A DNA stretch of 64,000 bases from the NCBI GenBank assembly GCA_001557505.1, contig LSAX01000007.1, positions 620,001 to 684,000 on the forward strand. The letters run 5' to 3'. Of the stretch, positions 11,911-23,798 are shown in pieces. Both the position numbers and the translations under genes were made by a program. The notes beneath the pieces are model-generated. The model saw only the letters and a program-made list of their open reading frames with translations, did not search any database and had not been told where the DNA came from. This stretch comes from Reticulascus tulasneorum (Eukaryota > Ascomycota > Sordariomycetes > Glomerellales > Reticulascaceae). Every line of letters begins with the position of its first letter. Within the stretch, counting starts at the first letter, position 1.

Positions 11911-13731
11911 TTATGAAGCGCCTGCTCGTGGACTGTTGGTCACGCTGCCGCCTCCCCTACGATTCATCAGACCACTGAAGAATGCTTGTAAGGTGTCATT
12001 GTCCGTCTGGCCTCCTCCGTCGATGGCAGTATCACCTGGGGGTGTTGTTGGGTCGGGCGTTGAGCTGTAAGCCTGTCGGTCCTGTAAAGAATTAGCAAAA
12101 GTCAAACAATGCAGGTTAAATGAGAGCCTACCTTCAGCCGCTGCACCATGTCGTCGGCATCCACCTGGATACCGCCCATGTTAAACTGCACCGGACCGAT
12201 ATGATCGCTGACCCTGCCATCCGAAACCTGTCTCGTTGATGTGTTGACATCCGATTCATCTATTCTTCTGCCAGCCCGTGTCTTGGATACGTCCAGTTTC
12301 TTGGGCCCGGCATTGACCCTGAATACCTCCAGCGTCTTCAGACTGGTTTCCAGGAATGCCTGTGTGTCTTGGGAGGACACTTCTAGCCGTGACGGATCGG
12401 CTTCCCCGCCTGCGAGGTGCAAGGCGCCAGCAGTTGGGTCAGGAATCCAATCCTCATACGGCGCCACTGCTGACATAGGTAACTCGACCGCCTCACCGTT
12501 GGCTTTAGCCTCGGCTATTTTTGCGAGACCTTCTGTTGTCATCGGTGGTGACGGGAATTCCGACTGCAAATCGTATGACCAGCCTTGACTTATTGCTTCG
12601 ACGTCAAACCCGTCTCGAAGTACACGAATCTTTCCCCAGGAATCCCAGTTCGGAGGCACTAGGATCTTGTCTCTGTCGATGACGTTGTGCTTTAGTGGCT
12701 GTCGCTTTAAGAGAGAGGTGATGCCTAAGCTGGAGTGAATCAAGCTCGGCAAGGAGGACGGTACGTTCGGGGTTGTGTAGATGAGAGACGCGCCATCTGT
12801 ATAAGCGCGTGTTAGCACCATCCGAACTTGGAACGTGGATATTCATACGTCTCAGCAATGTCGTCCGCAGGTACTGTAGGACCTGATCGAAGTCCGCCTC
12901 TTTCCAACTTTGCGTCTTTTCCAATACCTCCATTTTCTCCGCCTGGACAATATGTTAGCCATTGAAACTGCCTAGACTTGTGACAACCCTCACGTTCTGG
13001 CAGACAACGCAAAGCGGGAGCCCCAATCCCTCTTCCCATTCTCCCGGTCCCAGTGGCAGCGCCACGTCCCCTTCACTCGTGGCGGTAGCCCCAGTGCCAT
13101 CTAGATTTGTCGAACCACCTCCTCGACCCCGATCTCGCCAACTGACCATAACTTCCTGCATTGCGGCTTGGCAAGCCCTATCCGTGCTCTGTAAAACATT
13201 TTGCATGAACAGGATCCATTCCCGTAGCTGTCGCATCCACAAGTGAGGTTGAGCCCAGTCTAACAGGACAACGACGACGGTATTTGGTATGGATTCGGGT
13301 GTCAGCCGAGGCTTCATGAGTTTTGGAAAGGACGGCGAGGGATTCGAGAGGAGGTAGAGCGAGATTCGAGCAAGAATATCTGGGAATGTATTAGCACTAG
13401 GCTCCTGAGCTTGAGTTGCTAACCAACCTTCCTGATCGGCATCAAGAACATCGTAATAAGTGTAACCGAGGGCGAAGTTGTTTGCGACGGGCGGCACTTT
13501 GGAGTTCTGCCGGTCAATACCTCGTTTCTCGTTGCCCGATAAGCCCTCCAGAAATTCCCTTTGCGACTCTGGCGTCCCTCCTAGCACAATGAGGTTCTTC
13601 TCTGGTAATCGTTTGCCGCTCGCCACGGAGTCGAGCATGGAGCTCCACAGGTCCTTCTTCTCCCCATTTCGTCCTTCAGACCCTCCAGATCCTACCGTGT
13701 ATGTAGAGGCCCGGTTCGCGCTCGCGGTCAT
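11911..13731 (-). CDS. Dynein light intermediate chain
   Basis: Five exons, complement(join(11911..12081,12132..12796,12849..12942,12994..13379,13428..13731)), 539 aa; all junction phases agree. The protein begins with a degenerate P-loop region (KNLIVLGGTPESQREFLEGL, about residues 45-64) where family members in animals have GxxxxGKT; the Lys-Thr/Ser is absent. It continues with the Ras-like core: FALGYTYYDVLDADQED, the aligned NTVVVVLLDWAQPHLWMRQLREW, and LRRHGASLIYTTPN. The C-terminal region is proline- and acid-rich and ends in a short DRQAYSS tail that links dynein to cargo adaptors in other organisms. The product is a subunit of cytoplasmic dynein 1, needed in hyphae for nuclear migration and endosome transport. 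The 48-base intron 13380-13427 is in frame and stop-free, so its retention would add 16 residues; the GTGCTAATAC branch site supports splicing. Confidence 0.9.
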
Positions 13732-14302
13732 GGTTCGTAATGCCGTCCTAGAGTCATGAAGAGAGGAATGAGAGATATGAGGTGCGGAGGGTTGTCCTGG
13801 GAGTGAGTATAAGTTGGGTGTATCGTCGACGCGTGTTACGTGATTAGTTATAAAAACGGTCGCGACGTATGGCTAAGGCAAAGCTTAAAATGATTGTTTG
13901 GCAGAGAGACACAGAAGTGGACCGTAAACTAGCGTTCTAGGAGCAAATATGGGACGAGAAACAAAGTGTATGTCTCCATGATGCAGACTAGCATCCCACG
14001 ACCCCTTCATCAACCATCGGGGAATTTCAAGGTCGGCCCGGATGTTTTCCCGCTGTCAATGCAGGGAAGCCCCAACCCTGTCAGAGCTGTGGAGCTGCAT
14101 TTGACCCTGGCCACAGTGCGCTATCCTTAATTGATTAGGCAGGTTTATAGGGATTGATGCCCTGACAGGATCGTGTTTGGGTGGGGCGTGGATCATCTCA
14201 GCCTTGCCTACTCTTTTTTGCAGCCTTCTCACATTAACCCAGCCAAATCATTTGCGCCTCGAGAGATTCTGCTCCCAGCTTATATCAGCGTGATCGGACA
14301 AC
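13732..14302. other. Divergent promoter region (dynein LIC / Ist3)
   Basis: A 571-base spacer separates two divergent housekeeping genes. No coding feature was seen, and no TATA element could be assigned with confidence. Confidence 0.5.
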
Positions 14303-15347
14303 ATGAATCAGATTCGTGCGATCCAAGCTCTGAACAAGAAGGAAATCGAGAATGGAATGTAAGTCAAACCTTCCCTCGACTCCCAGTATTGGCTGACTCG
14401 TGATCAGCTCCCCAGAAGCCTCCTGGCACACTGATTACCGGGACACTGCGTTCATCTACTTTGGCGGCTTGCCATTCGAAGTATCAGAAGGCGATGTGAT
14501 CACCATATTCTCCCAGTTTGGGGAACCAGTCTGGTTGAAGCTGGCCCGAGACAAGGAAACGGGGAAATCGAAAGGATTCGGATGGCTCAAGTACGAGGAC
14601 CAACGCAGTACCGATCTGGCGGTAGACAATCTTGGCGGTGCAACTATTGGGACCCGAATGGTTAGGGTAGATCATGCCCGGTACAAGTTCCACGACGACG
14701 AGGATCCAGACGAGGGCAAGGTGGGATGGGCAGATATCATGAAGAAAGAAGGCGTGGCGCAAGATACAGAGGAGGAAGAGGAGGAAGAAGTGCGACCGAT
14801 GCTGCCGGAGGAACGCGAGCTCCAGCTGTTAATCAGGGACCATGACGACGACGATCCTATGAAGGCGTTTCTCATTGAGGAGAAAAAGAAGGAGATCACC
14901 GAGGCGTTGAGGCAAGCCGATAAGTCGGAGAAACGAAAGAAGCACAAGCATCGCCACCGATCCCATAGATCCAAGAGAGATGGCAGCGACGAAGAAATGC
15001 GGGACGCAGACAAGGACGAAGAGAAGCACAGAAGTAGGCGATCTCGTCGGGACGACTCCCCCGTCGACAGGGAGAGGAGAGAACGTCCTAGAGAATCGCA
15101 CCGTGACAGACGACGAGATGGCTCTCGTGAACGGCCATCTCGGGGCGACGATAGGGAGAGAAGGGATCGAGATAGACCGAGGGAGCGCCCGGAAAAGACT
15201 CATGATAATGATCGTGATGGGAAAAGGGACCCTCGACGACACGAAAGGGACGACTCGGAGGAACGACCTCCCAGACGAGTTAGAAACGAGGAAGATGAGC
15301 CTCGACGGCGGAGGAGAAGCAGTAGTCGATCACCTAGACGCAGATAG
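14303..15347 (+). CDS. ist3: U2 snRNP component Ist3 / RBMX2-like RRM protein
   Basis: Two exons, join(14303..14358,14408..15347), 331 aa. The first exon encodes MNQIRAIQALNKKEIENGI; a 49-base intron (GTAAGT donor, TGACTCGTGATCAG end) joins it to SPEASWHTDYRDTAFIYFGG. One RRM spans about residues 33-110: RNP2 is FIYFGGLPF and RNP1 is KSKGFGWLKY. After the RRM comes the conserved HARYKFHDDED segment and an acidic stretch (Glu run), then a tail of Arg/Asp/Ser/Lys-rich dipeptides typical of splicing factors. Ist3 (Snu17; S. pombe Cwf29) belongs to the RES complex with Bud13 and Pml1 and sits on the activated spliceosome, helping splice and retain pre-mRNA. The highly charged tail is far longer than in yeast Ist3 and like metazoan RBMX2. 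Very confident. Confidence 0.92.
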
Positions 15348-15552
15348 GAGATCATAGCACACAATATATCGATGAACAGCACATGTTTCTGCGCGACTCC
15401 TGACTAGGATAGTTGTACCGTTTATGTTCACCAACTAAAGCTCAAGGTCGCGCCAGAAAAACCACAAAGTCCAGATTCCTATACAACGCCTCTGTAGAAC
15501 AAGCATGATATCGCGGAATATTTCACTGGTTTGTCCTTCGAATAAGGACGCC

Positions 15553-16919
15553 TCATGTGTTACCCAGGTATCGTTTCCATCCCTCCCGTACACAATAACG
15601 CCGGCCATCGTCCCCTTCCGCGATGATGAACTTCTCCCATCTCGCATCTCTGCCCGCACCGACGACGACCAGAGCGTCTTCGCTGACCCAGCCAATGAGT
15701 CCCTTTTGGGGTCTTGTTGTGCCCAAGGTCGTGCTTTCAGACAAGGGCAATCCGCCGATAAGGGGCTCATCTCCCGCTTCGAAGCCCGCGGATGCGAATG
15801 AGTACACGTCCGAGAACATTCTAGGCATCAGGGGAATCTTGCCCAATATTCCCCATTTGCCCTTGGTATCGTCGGTTGGCCGGGGAGAAAGCATGCTGGA
15901 TGAGCCAAGTTTGGGGCTACTAGGCGGTTTTGCTTGCTTTCTTGGATGAGGAACATCGAATATATGGAGTGTGGATTTGTCTGATGTACAAGCGAGCATG
16001 GTTCCTGAAGGGCTGAAAGCCAACGAGAATACCGTTGCAGGATCCACACCTCTCCTGAGCTCCGCGACTCTTGCACAATTGCTGGTTGCGAAGACTCGGA
16101 TCAGAGTTCCCTGAAGCTGTCAGTAAAACTTGGAATAAGCTCGTAGGAAGACTTGACTCACCATCTCACTGGCAGTTGCTAGTAGCTCACCATCCGGACT
16201 GAGCTGAATTGCTCGAAGAGCAGATGAGTGGGCGGGTATGATGCTGACATTGCCGGTCCCGATATCCACTAGTTGAATCTGGCCGGTCGTCCTGCCGGGA
16301 AACACGATGGTTTTGTCCGACATGGCACACAGTCCGAGTAGGTTATCTGCTGTTTCATAAACGGACAGCAGATCAGGCGGCTTGGCAAATGAGTAGAGTC
16401 GGACACTGTTCTGCAGCACGACGACGATGCGATTCCGCCCTAGCTGGACTCCTCGCACTGCTGTCAAGGTGGTGATCTCCAATGCGACTTTGCCCTTCAT
16501 GTCATCCCAAACAATGGCCTGCCGAGTGTTAGTGATAGTGTTATCTCTCATCGTCGTAAATCCTCGCCTTATTCTGGGCGTATTTGGGTTGTCTTCCTCC
16601 TCCAACCAACGCAAGGTAGTTGGCCATGCCCATCATCTCCACGAGGCCGATACCTGCGTTGAAGTCTACAGAATGAGCACTTGGTCCTGAGTTCATGGAT
16701 CACGGATATGCTTACCCCTTGATGCCTTCAACAAGCATGATTTGGTGTGGAAGACTGGCGCTATCATCAGCTGGGAATCGTTGAGAGAGAACTTGAAAGC
16801 CGTGACGTACTGCATATGCCCGAGTTCAGGCCCACCGAGAAGCAGCTGGAGTCATTATTGAAAGAGGCAGACAGGACAACATTGGAAGGGGTCGATTCTA
16901 TGGGGGGTCTGGTGTTCAT
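15553..16919 (-). CDS. hsv2: PROPPIN, Hsv2-type WD40 phosphoinositide-binding protein
   Basis: Five exons, complement(join(15553..16110,16162..16518,16568..16665,16716..16754,16811..16919)), 386 aa; all phases fit. The protein opens with [18 protein letters not shown], then [24 protein letters not shown] and KAIVWDD, the blade 1-3 signature of Atg18/Hsv2 proteins. The phosphoinositide-binding FRRG motif is LRRG here (in [19 protein letters not shown]), a common conservative variant. PROPPINs bind PI3P and PI(3,5)P2 on endosomes and vacuoles; Hsv2 acts in micronucleophagy and endosome traffic in yeast. The length of 386 aa is near the family norm and without the long Atg18 loops, which favours Hsv2 over Atg18. 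The 49-base intron 16519-16567 starts with GC rather than GT (AAG then GCGAGG); without removing it the frame meets a stop. The C-terminus ends at GWKRYLGNT. Confidence 0.9.
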
Positions 16920-18028
16920 TGTGGCGGCACCGAGGCGGGGTGGTACCAAACAGCGAGATGATGCTGTGAGACGGTACAGATGTACCGTACTGTCCGGAGG
17001 TTGGCGACGCGACTGGAATATGAGAGGCTGAAGTTGGGTGCAATTTTAAGCAGGTTCGGATTTTATAACATCATGGTTGGCGAACGCCTCTCATCTCAGA
17101 GAGGCTACAGGATTCCTGGACTGGATCCGGATTGCCAGATCGGTGTAGTGAGAGTCTGCCGGAGTCAGCATCGGGAATCAATATTGGAAGCAAGCAGAGC
17201 GGGAGAGGCGGACTTTATTTAGACTTCTAGAAGAACCCGGCGGAGTCACGGACAAGGCAAGCGCCTTCGTATATAATGAGTCTTGAAGAGGAACGAATAC
17301 TGTGGCCTCCTCGTGAACACTGTCTCAGTGCTTAGAGATGGCGCATTATCCATCCACCTGGCTGTCCGGCGGGCAAGCAAGGTATAACTTAGTCTGCTGG
17401 CCTAACGACCTAGTGAGGTACGTACGTAGTGTTAGGCTAAGGCAGTGGGTAGCTTGGTACGGTGAAAATGACGGTACAGTGCAGAATGTGGCACGGACAG
17501 TGCACCACCGCACTGTCAGAATGGGCACGGATCACCAGGAGGTCTCGTGACCTTCGCATTAGGCTTCTCCGAAGATGTGCCGACTGTTGGGGCCTTTCCC
17601 GTTCCAGCCTCGCGTCAAAATTGATTGAGAAAGGGAGCGCACAGCACACAGGAGAGAGAGAGAGTATGTGGGTCCAAGGGTCACTCCGTACTCCACGCCT
17701 GGGGCAGCGACTGCCCCCCCTGAAATTGGGCTACAGCAAGAGCAATTGGCTGGCTGGGAACCTTCCTGCCGCAACATTTTGTGTGAAATTGCATTTTCGA
17801 CACCCTTCGTCAACAACTGCAGCACACCTCTCCCTCTCCTTTTAAACATTTTCCAGTTCCACCATCCTCCTACCCAGATACCCCCGTTATCTGGATACAA
17901 CATCAACCGCTTCCAAAGCCGCCCTTTGCTTCTTGTCGACTTGCAGCATCTCCAGCTGTGCCCCATCATCTGATCTTTGACTTCAAACATCAACGTCCCT
18001 CCCCCCCATACCCATCCTCGTAAGCTAA
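16920..18028. other. Divergent promoter region (Hsv2 / septin)
   Basis: A 1.1-kb spacer contains no supportable gene. It holds a perfect 8-base hairpin (17496-17503 with 17510-17517, loop of 6) and a 7-base inverted repeat (17400-17406 with 17431-17437). The last 250 bases before the septin start are pyrimidine-rich, as is usual in strongly expressed fungal genes. Confidence 0.5.
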
Positions 18029-19627
18029 ATGTCCGCTCCCGCCGTATGTTTGCTCCGCATCCTGCCGCTCCCTTCACCTCTGCAGTCGTCCCGGACGAGG
18101 CTTGTAAAGCTTCAATGTCTGCGTCGCAATCTCTCTCCAATCCCAGATCACTAACCTTGACTGCTTGCAATAGAAGATGATGCGCCGAAAGAAGAACGTG
18201 AAGAAGGGTATCCAGTTCTGCTTGATGGTCTGTGGAGCCTCAGGAACCGGTATGCCTCCCGCTATGCCAGACCACGCTATTGCCGCGGTTCAATCGTCTC
18301 TGAACCTCAATGCTAATGCCATCGTGCTGCAGGACGAACAACCTTTGTCAACACCCTGTGCGGGAAGGGCGTTCTCGGCCACAAGGAGTCGGACGACCCC
18401 AACAGCGCCCACGTCGAGGATGGTGTGAAGATCAAGCCCATCACAGTTGGTGCGTTGCAATTCTGTATACTCTCGGACCGACAATGTACTGATGCCTCGA
18501 TTAGAACTGGAATTGGACGAGGAGGGAACTCGTATCTCATTGACCATCGTTGACACCCCCGGATTCGGTGATCAAATCGACAACGAGGCCAGGTATGCCA
18601 CTCCACTCTCAAATTCCAGTCGCTTGCTAGAAGCTGACCAATCTTGACGATAGCTTCTCGGAAATTGTTGGCTATCTCGAACGACAATACGATGACATTC
18701 TTGCCGAGGAGTCACGTATCAAGCGTAACCCTCGGTTCAGAGACAACCGTGTTCATGCCATGCTTTACTTCATCACGCCTACGGGTCATGGGTGAGTTCT
18801 TCTGCCACCGGCGCTTGAGCCCGACTGACATTTCCTGCAGTCTCCGTGAGCTCGACATCGAGTTGATGAAGCGACTTGCTCCCCGCGTCAACGTTATCCC
18901 CGTTATCGGCCGAGCGGACTCTCTTACACCAGCTGAGCTCGCAGAGTCCAAGAAGCTTGTTATGGAAGACATCGAACATTACAGAATTCCCGTCTACAAC
19001 TTCCCGTACGATATCGAGGAGGATGATGAGGATACTGTCGAGGAGAATGCTGAGCTGAGAGGACTTATGCCTTTTGCCATCGTCGGCTCTGAGGAGATTG
19101 TCGAGATTGGTGGTCGCAAGGTTCGAGCACGCCAGTATCCTTGGGGTGTTGTCGAGGTTGACAACCCACGTCACTCCGATTTCCTCGCTATTCGATCCGC
19201 GCTGCTGCACAGTCATTTGGCCGACCTGAAGGAAATCACTCACGATTTCCTGTATGAAAACTACCGTACCGAGAAACTCAGCAAGTCTGTGGAGGGTGGT
19301 GCTGGAGCGTACGTATTCCCAAAGCCCAGTCTTGCAAGTTCCATCTGTACTAACAAACTTGACAGCGACTCGTCTATGAACCCTGAAGACTTGGCATCCC
19401 AGTCCGTGCGACTTAAGGAGGAACAGCTCCGACGAGAGGAGGAGAAGCTTCGCGAAATCGAAGTCAAGGTCCAGCGCGAAATCAACGAGAAGCGACAGGA
19501 GCTTTTGGCCCGCGAGTCCCAGCTCCGCGAGATCGAGGCCCGTATGCAAAGAGAGCAAGCCGCTGTTCAGCAACAACAGCAGACGAACAGCCACACCGAA
19601 GCCAATGGGGATCACGATGGCCATTAA
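18029..19627 (+). CDS. aspA: Septin, AspA/Cdc11 group
   Basis: Seven exons, join(18029..18043,18174..18249,18333..18449,18505..18592,18654..18791,18841..19308,19366..19627), 387 aa. The first exon codes only MSAPA and is followed by a 130-base intron. The GTPase domain has G1 as GASGTGRTT (residues 26-34), G3 as DTPGFGD, and G4 as GRAD. Both usual lysines (GKT/S and AKAD) are Arg, a trait of the Cdc11/AspA branch that suggests weak or absent GTP hydrolysis. The septin unique element follows (AFAIVGS, RKVRARQYPWGVVEVDN), then a C-terminal coiled coil from about residue 315 rich in Glu, Arg and Gln (KEEQLRREEEKLREIEVK). Septins form heteropolymers at hyphal tips, septa and infection structures, and the Cdc11 class caps the octamer ends. 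The call to septin is certain; the AspA assignment is strong. Confidence 0.95.
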
Positions 19628-20561
19628 TCCTCCTTCTTGGCCCTCCTATGGTTTCCTCAAAAGCTACGACGTTGGTCCTTTTCTATACTGGCGTTGGTTT
19701 CTTGTGTTGAGTTGAAAGAGAGAAGAACGATATTCCCCTGATTCTGCGCGTTCCCTTTCTTTTGACACGAGGATGCAAACCCAAAAAAGGTCTATGACTG
19801 CGACGACTGGAAAAGAGGCTGCCTACCTGCCTGCCTGGTAGTGTTTTGGAACATGGTATACTCTGTCTCTCTTGTGTGGCCGAGGAGGGATGAGCTTTAT
19901 TTAGGGGGGAGAAGTTTAGGTGACAAATCGGACAAGGACATCATCCTATGGCCCTTTCGTGGATGGTTTTTCTATGATGCCTGGAGCTATAGGGCGTCGT
20001 CCACGAGCTATCTTCCACATTGGCATTCACCTCTTCCTGTCAGTTGTAACTTGGTAGCCCCTTTTACTTGCCCTCCATATTTCCTTTTCTATTAGTGGAC
20101 TTCTAATGCAGATATCAAATAAATTCAACGCTTCTACCCCTGAATGAAACAGTCTACATTTCCAATCAAAGTGCTTCGGATTGGAGAAGATTCGTGACGG
20201 CATGTAGCAGATATTGAGGCAGTTCGGCGGGCATCATATTGGGGCCGAGAGGAGTCAATTTAGAACTTGTGATTCATTGCCTAGTACTACACAAAGAAAA
20301 CCCGACAAAACAGACATTTATGCTAGCCGTATTCCTAATCCCAGCCTGCCCTTAGTTTGATGTATTAGTTTAAAGAAACGAGGAACACTCATCAGTCCCT
20401 TGTAACCCGCCCCGACAGAATCGGGCAAAGCCAAAGGCGTGAAAAGACATGTGGCCTCATCATTCTCGAGACCGGGCCAATTTTGAGTGCGCAATCCAAA
20501 GCATCGCCTTCCAATTCACTTACATTCCCTCATCCCTTTTTAGTCTCTGCACTCCAGGGTT
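19628..20561. other. Convergent 3' intergenic region
   Basis: A 934-base spacer separates the stops of the septin and the Bax-inhibitor family gene. No gene or structured RNA was recognised; T-rich and AT-rich patches around 20080-20130 would suit 3'-end formation. Confidence 0.5.
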
Positions 20562-21513
20562 CTAGTTGTTGCTCTGGCTGTTGAGAATGCGGAGGATGGC
20601 CAAGAACAGGTTGATGATGTCCAGGTACAGGCTGATTGCCGCCGCAATCTCCTCCTCGACGTGATGCTTTCGCATGATGAGCTGAGTATCGACCAAGATA
20701 TAGGCGCTGAAGATCAGCGCAGCCAGTCCGCCGTAAATCAACTCGCCGGTGCTGCTGTAGGGGAAGAACATGGCCATGAAGCCGAACAGAACCAGTCCCC
20801 ATAGCGCACCGAACAGGTAGGGCATCCAGGAGGTGAAGTCATACTTGGACTGGCAGGCGAAAAGGGTCAGGAAGACGAAGATGCCGGCGGTGAGAACGAC
20901 TGCGTTAAGAACGATGTTGGCCTTGTAGAAGGAGACAATGACGCTGATTGTGTAGGCTTCGAGGAGGGTGAAGCCGGACAGGAAGAGGAGGTTCGTAGGG
21001 TAGGATTTGCGTTTCCAGTAGGTGAGGCCTAGGAAGACGAACGAGCCGATAAGCTAGATGCTGTTAGCGAGGGCGACGGTGGCCAACGGGAAGGGATAGC
21101 CACATACAGAGAGCCAGACGACGCCGGGATGAGACTGTATCCAGTTCTTGTAGTCCTTGCTCATGAAGCTTAGACCACTCACGGCCGCGGTGGCGATGAG
21201 TTGCACGGTGAGAATAGAGTAGACCTTGCGGATGAACTGGTTGCGGATGTCGATCGTAGCCTCTGCAACGGAGCCACCAAACTATCACACGTTAGCCTCT
21301 TCCACTCCTCCACCATCACACTCCCCGGTGCGGACATACCTTGAAGTCATCGGGGATGTTGTCCTCGCTCTCGCGCGGGCCACCACCGAAGAGCCGCTCA
21401 GAGTCCTGCGCGGAGCTGCTGTCGGCCTGGTAGGCGGGCGGCGCCTGAGAGTAGCCCGAATGCTCGTCCGGGTCCTGCGTGGGAGCAGCGGAGTACTTTG
21501 CGGTTGCGGCCAT
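20562..21513 (-). CDS. Bax inhibitor-1 / TMBIM family membrane protein (Bxi1-like)
   Basis: Three exons, complement(join(20562..21053,21108..21281,21340..21513)), 279 aa; each exon is a whole number of codons. The N-terminal 58 residues are cytosolic, Pro/Gln/Ser-rich and acidic (SGYSQAPPAYQADSS). The conserved family opening is FGGSVAEATIDIRNQFIRKVYSILTVQL, followed by about seven hydrophobic helices, including LIGSFVFLGLTYW, AVVLTAGIFVFLTLFA and LFGALWGLVLFGFMAMFF. The C-terminus has the hallmark IFSAYILVDTQLIM and SLYLDIINLFLAILRILNS. Members of this family (lifeguard, Bxi1/Ybh3) sit in ER, Golgi or vacuole membranes and act as Ca2+ leak channels and cell-death modulators. Splicing joins WLS to LIGSF at 21108/21053. 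Very confident for the family; which organelle is uncertain. Confidence 0.93.
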
Positions 21514-23798
21514 CGTTGCGTTGCTTTGATCTTCTGGGAGAGGAAGCGTAAGTCTCGCGATGGGGGAAGATGCAAAGGGTGTTTGTATGGAGGAGGAGCA
21601 GGATGATGTGGTTGGATGGCAAGTCGTCGTAGTCGTCGTCGCCCGGCTGTCAATGCTGTCATGTGGGGGGGAGGCGGCTGACTGACGCGATGAAGTGTGG
21701 CAAGTGATGGCCAGAGATTTTAAAACACGTGACTGGGGCGTGGCTGTGCAGATGCGGTCGGTTTGAATCGGCGTTAGGAAGGCTTCAAGCACTGTAGCTG
21801 TCCCACAACGATAGAAACGTAGATATACTACCCACACACTCTCCCCACGCAGGCGGAAGATGTCCCGAAAGGAACCATGGGATTTCCATATGCGACCCAA
21901 GAATCATTATGCCTCACAGAAGCCATCTCCACCTCCGAAAAGAGGGCAGCGGACCGCTATGCCTGTCGTCCATGGTACGGTGTCTTGTAGCGTAGGGCCT
22001 AGAGCGACCTACGATCATACCTACCTAGCCTAACCACCGTAATGCAGTGACATAACCCCACTATCCACTCATTATAATACCTAGTAGAGCTCAAGGCTTG
22101 TGAAGGCATACAAAACACGTCCAATCTGTCCAGTTCGTAAGAATTTACGGGAGCGACGACGACATCGCGCTGAATCCTTCTCCATTGGCTTGGACCAAGC
22201 ACCGCTACCCCTTCAAAGCTTAGCCTGGAGACAAGGTTCTGACAGGGTCATGCTTGGTAATTTGGGGGGCAGGCAATTGGCTGGTCTTGACTGGCTGCAG
22301 TGCACGCAGATGGAGGGGGTGTAGTGGGATGGGATGGATGTGGCTCTTCGAATTGGCTCTGCAATGCATGCTATGATTGACGACTTAAAAGTCATGAACT
22401 GCTGGGTATGTATGTAGTCGGTTCGTCGTGCAGTCCGTTACCGTTACGTGCGTTTGTGCCTATTTGGTAACCTAACCGACGGTCCTACCTAGTACCAGAA
22501 GACCAGACCAGGAGGGCAGCTCTCTTACTTAGTAGGTAGATGGCCCGAAGGGGCTTTATGGTGGAGGAGAGGGGGAGCTATGACTTTGCCCGCGGCGGTG
22601 GGGGGGAGGGTGAAATAATGTTGATCTCAAGCGAGACTGGCGATGGAAAGTCCCCAGCCCTAATTACCTTATGATAGGTAATATACAATCTTGAGTCCGA
22701 CATTGCTCGCCCCCATCAAGTAGGTAACTTAAGTCAAGCCGGGTCTGATCTGATCCTGACTCGACTTCGTCTCTCCCTCGTAATTCTGTTGAGAGTTGAG
22801 AAGCCCCCTTCACCGTGGCCTATCCCATCCCCATCCCCAAAAGCCCCCATCCCCTCCCCTGACCAGGTTTGCGAGCGATCATCTTCACCTAATCATCTTC
22901 CACCCCCCCGCCGCCCGTCTTCCGAGGCGCTAGCGATTGGACCCTGACATCCCTGGGGGAAAAGATCTGGTTCCATGTTCACCGCCTCTTTCTTTCAACC
23001 ACCCCCCAGCTTTTCTCTCCAGTTGAAAAAGTTGTGAGAAAGTTGCAGGCTCCCTGGTTATAGGTTACACTTGTTTGCTAATTACCTACTACCTATGGGA
23101 CTAGCTGGGCTATTGAGCCAGTAAATTAATCTATACTTCGTTCCTGGTAGTAATTGGCCCCTATAGCAAGTACCAGCTCTAGGGGTTCACGTCCCTACCC
23201 AAGTACATGGTATTAACTTGTTAGGGTGCAGTATTAGTTGCAAAAGGCAACTGAGCGATCCCGAGGTGGTGTCGAGTGGGGCACCAAACGAAATCCCGCC
23301 CCAGTCACATCTCGACCCGTCCAGCCCACCCCAATTCAAAGATTGTTACTTCGTTTTCGATCCATATCCTAGTAACTTAGCACCAGCTCTCGACTTTTTG
23401 TCCGAAAAGGTGTGTGTTTTCGGGCGCTACCTCCCTCTCTGAACCTCCTCCTCCTCTCTCCTCCTGCTCCCTTCTTTCCCCCGTTCCACGACGACGACGA
23501 CTACGTACTACAATTGCAAGCGACAAGGCCATTCGTTTTCTTTGTTTTTGTTCTTCGAGCTCTCGCAGTAGACTGCTTTTCGTCTGTCTGTTCTTGCATG
23601 TTCGTCAACAAGCATCAGGGGTTTTTCGTTTTTGCCCTGATTCCGCCCTGCGTCTGGTCTTAGCCATCCCGCGCAACTTGGAAAGATTCGGCCTCCTCGC
23701 CCTCCAAAATTGCCGAAACCTACCGAAATTCGTCATCGGTTTCCCCTCTTGCCTTTCACGAAGTCAATTGAGGTCGATTTCGACTCTACTTTCCTACC
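21514..23798. other. Long divergent intergenic region with TACCTA/TAGGTA motifs
   Basis: A 2.3-kb spacer lies between the Bxi1-like gene and lag1. No domain-bearing frame was seen. It contains a cluster of short TAGGTA/TACCTA words (near 22018, 22486, 22532, 22676, 22720, 23084 and 23089), a pyrimidine-rich block at about 22800-22930, and a CT-rich 5' leader-like segment at 23400-23500 before the lag1 start. Confidence 0.45.

Noticed and set aside
21514..21900. Upstream extension of the Bax-inhibitor family frame
   Set aside because: The family start is at the ATG of MAATAKYS; the extension is Ser/Thr/Pro-rich leader sequence in a promoter.
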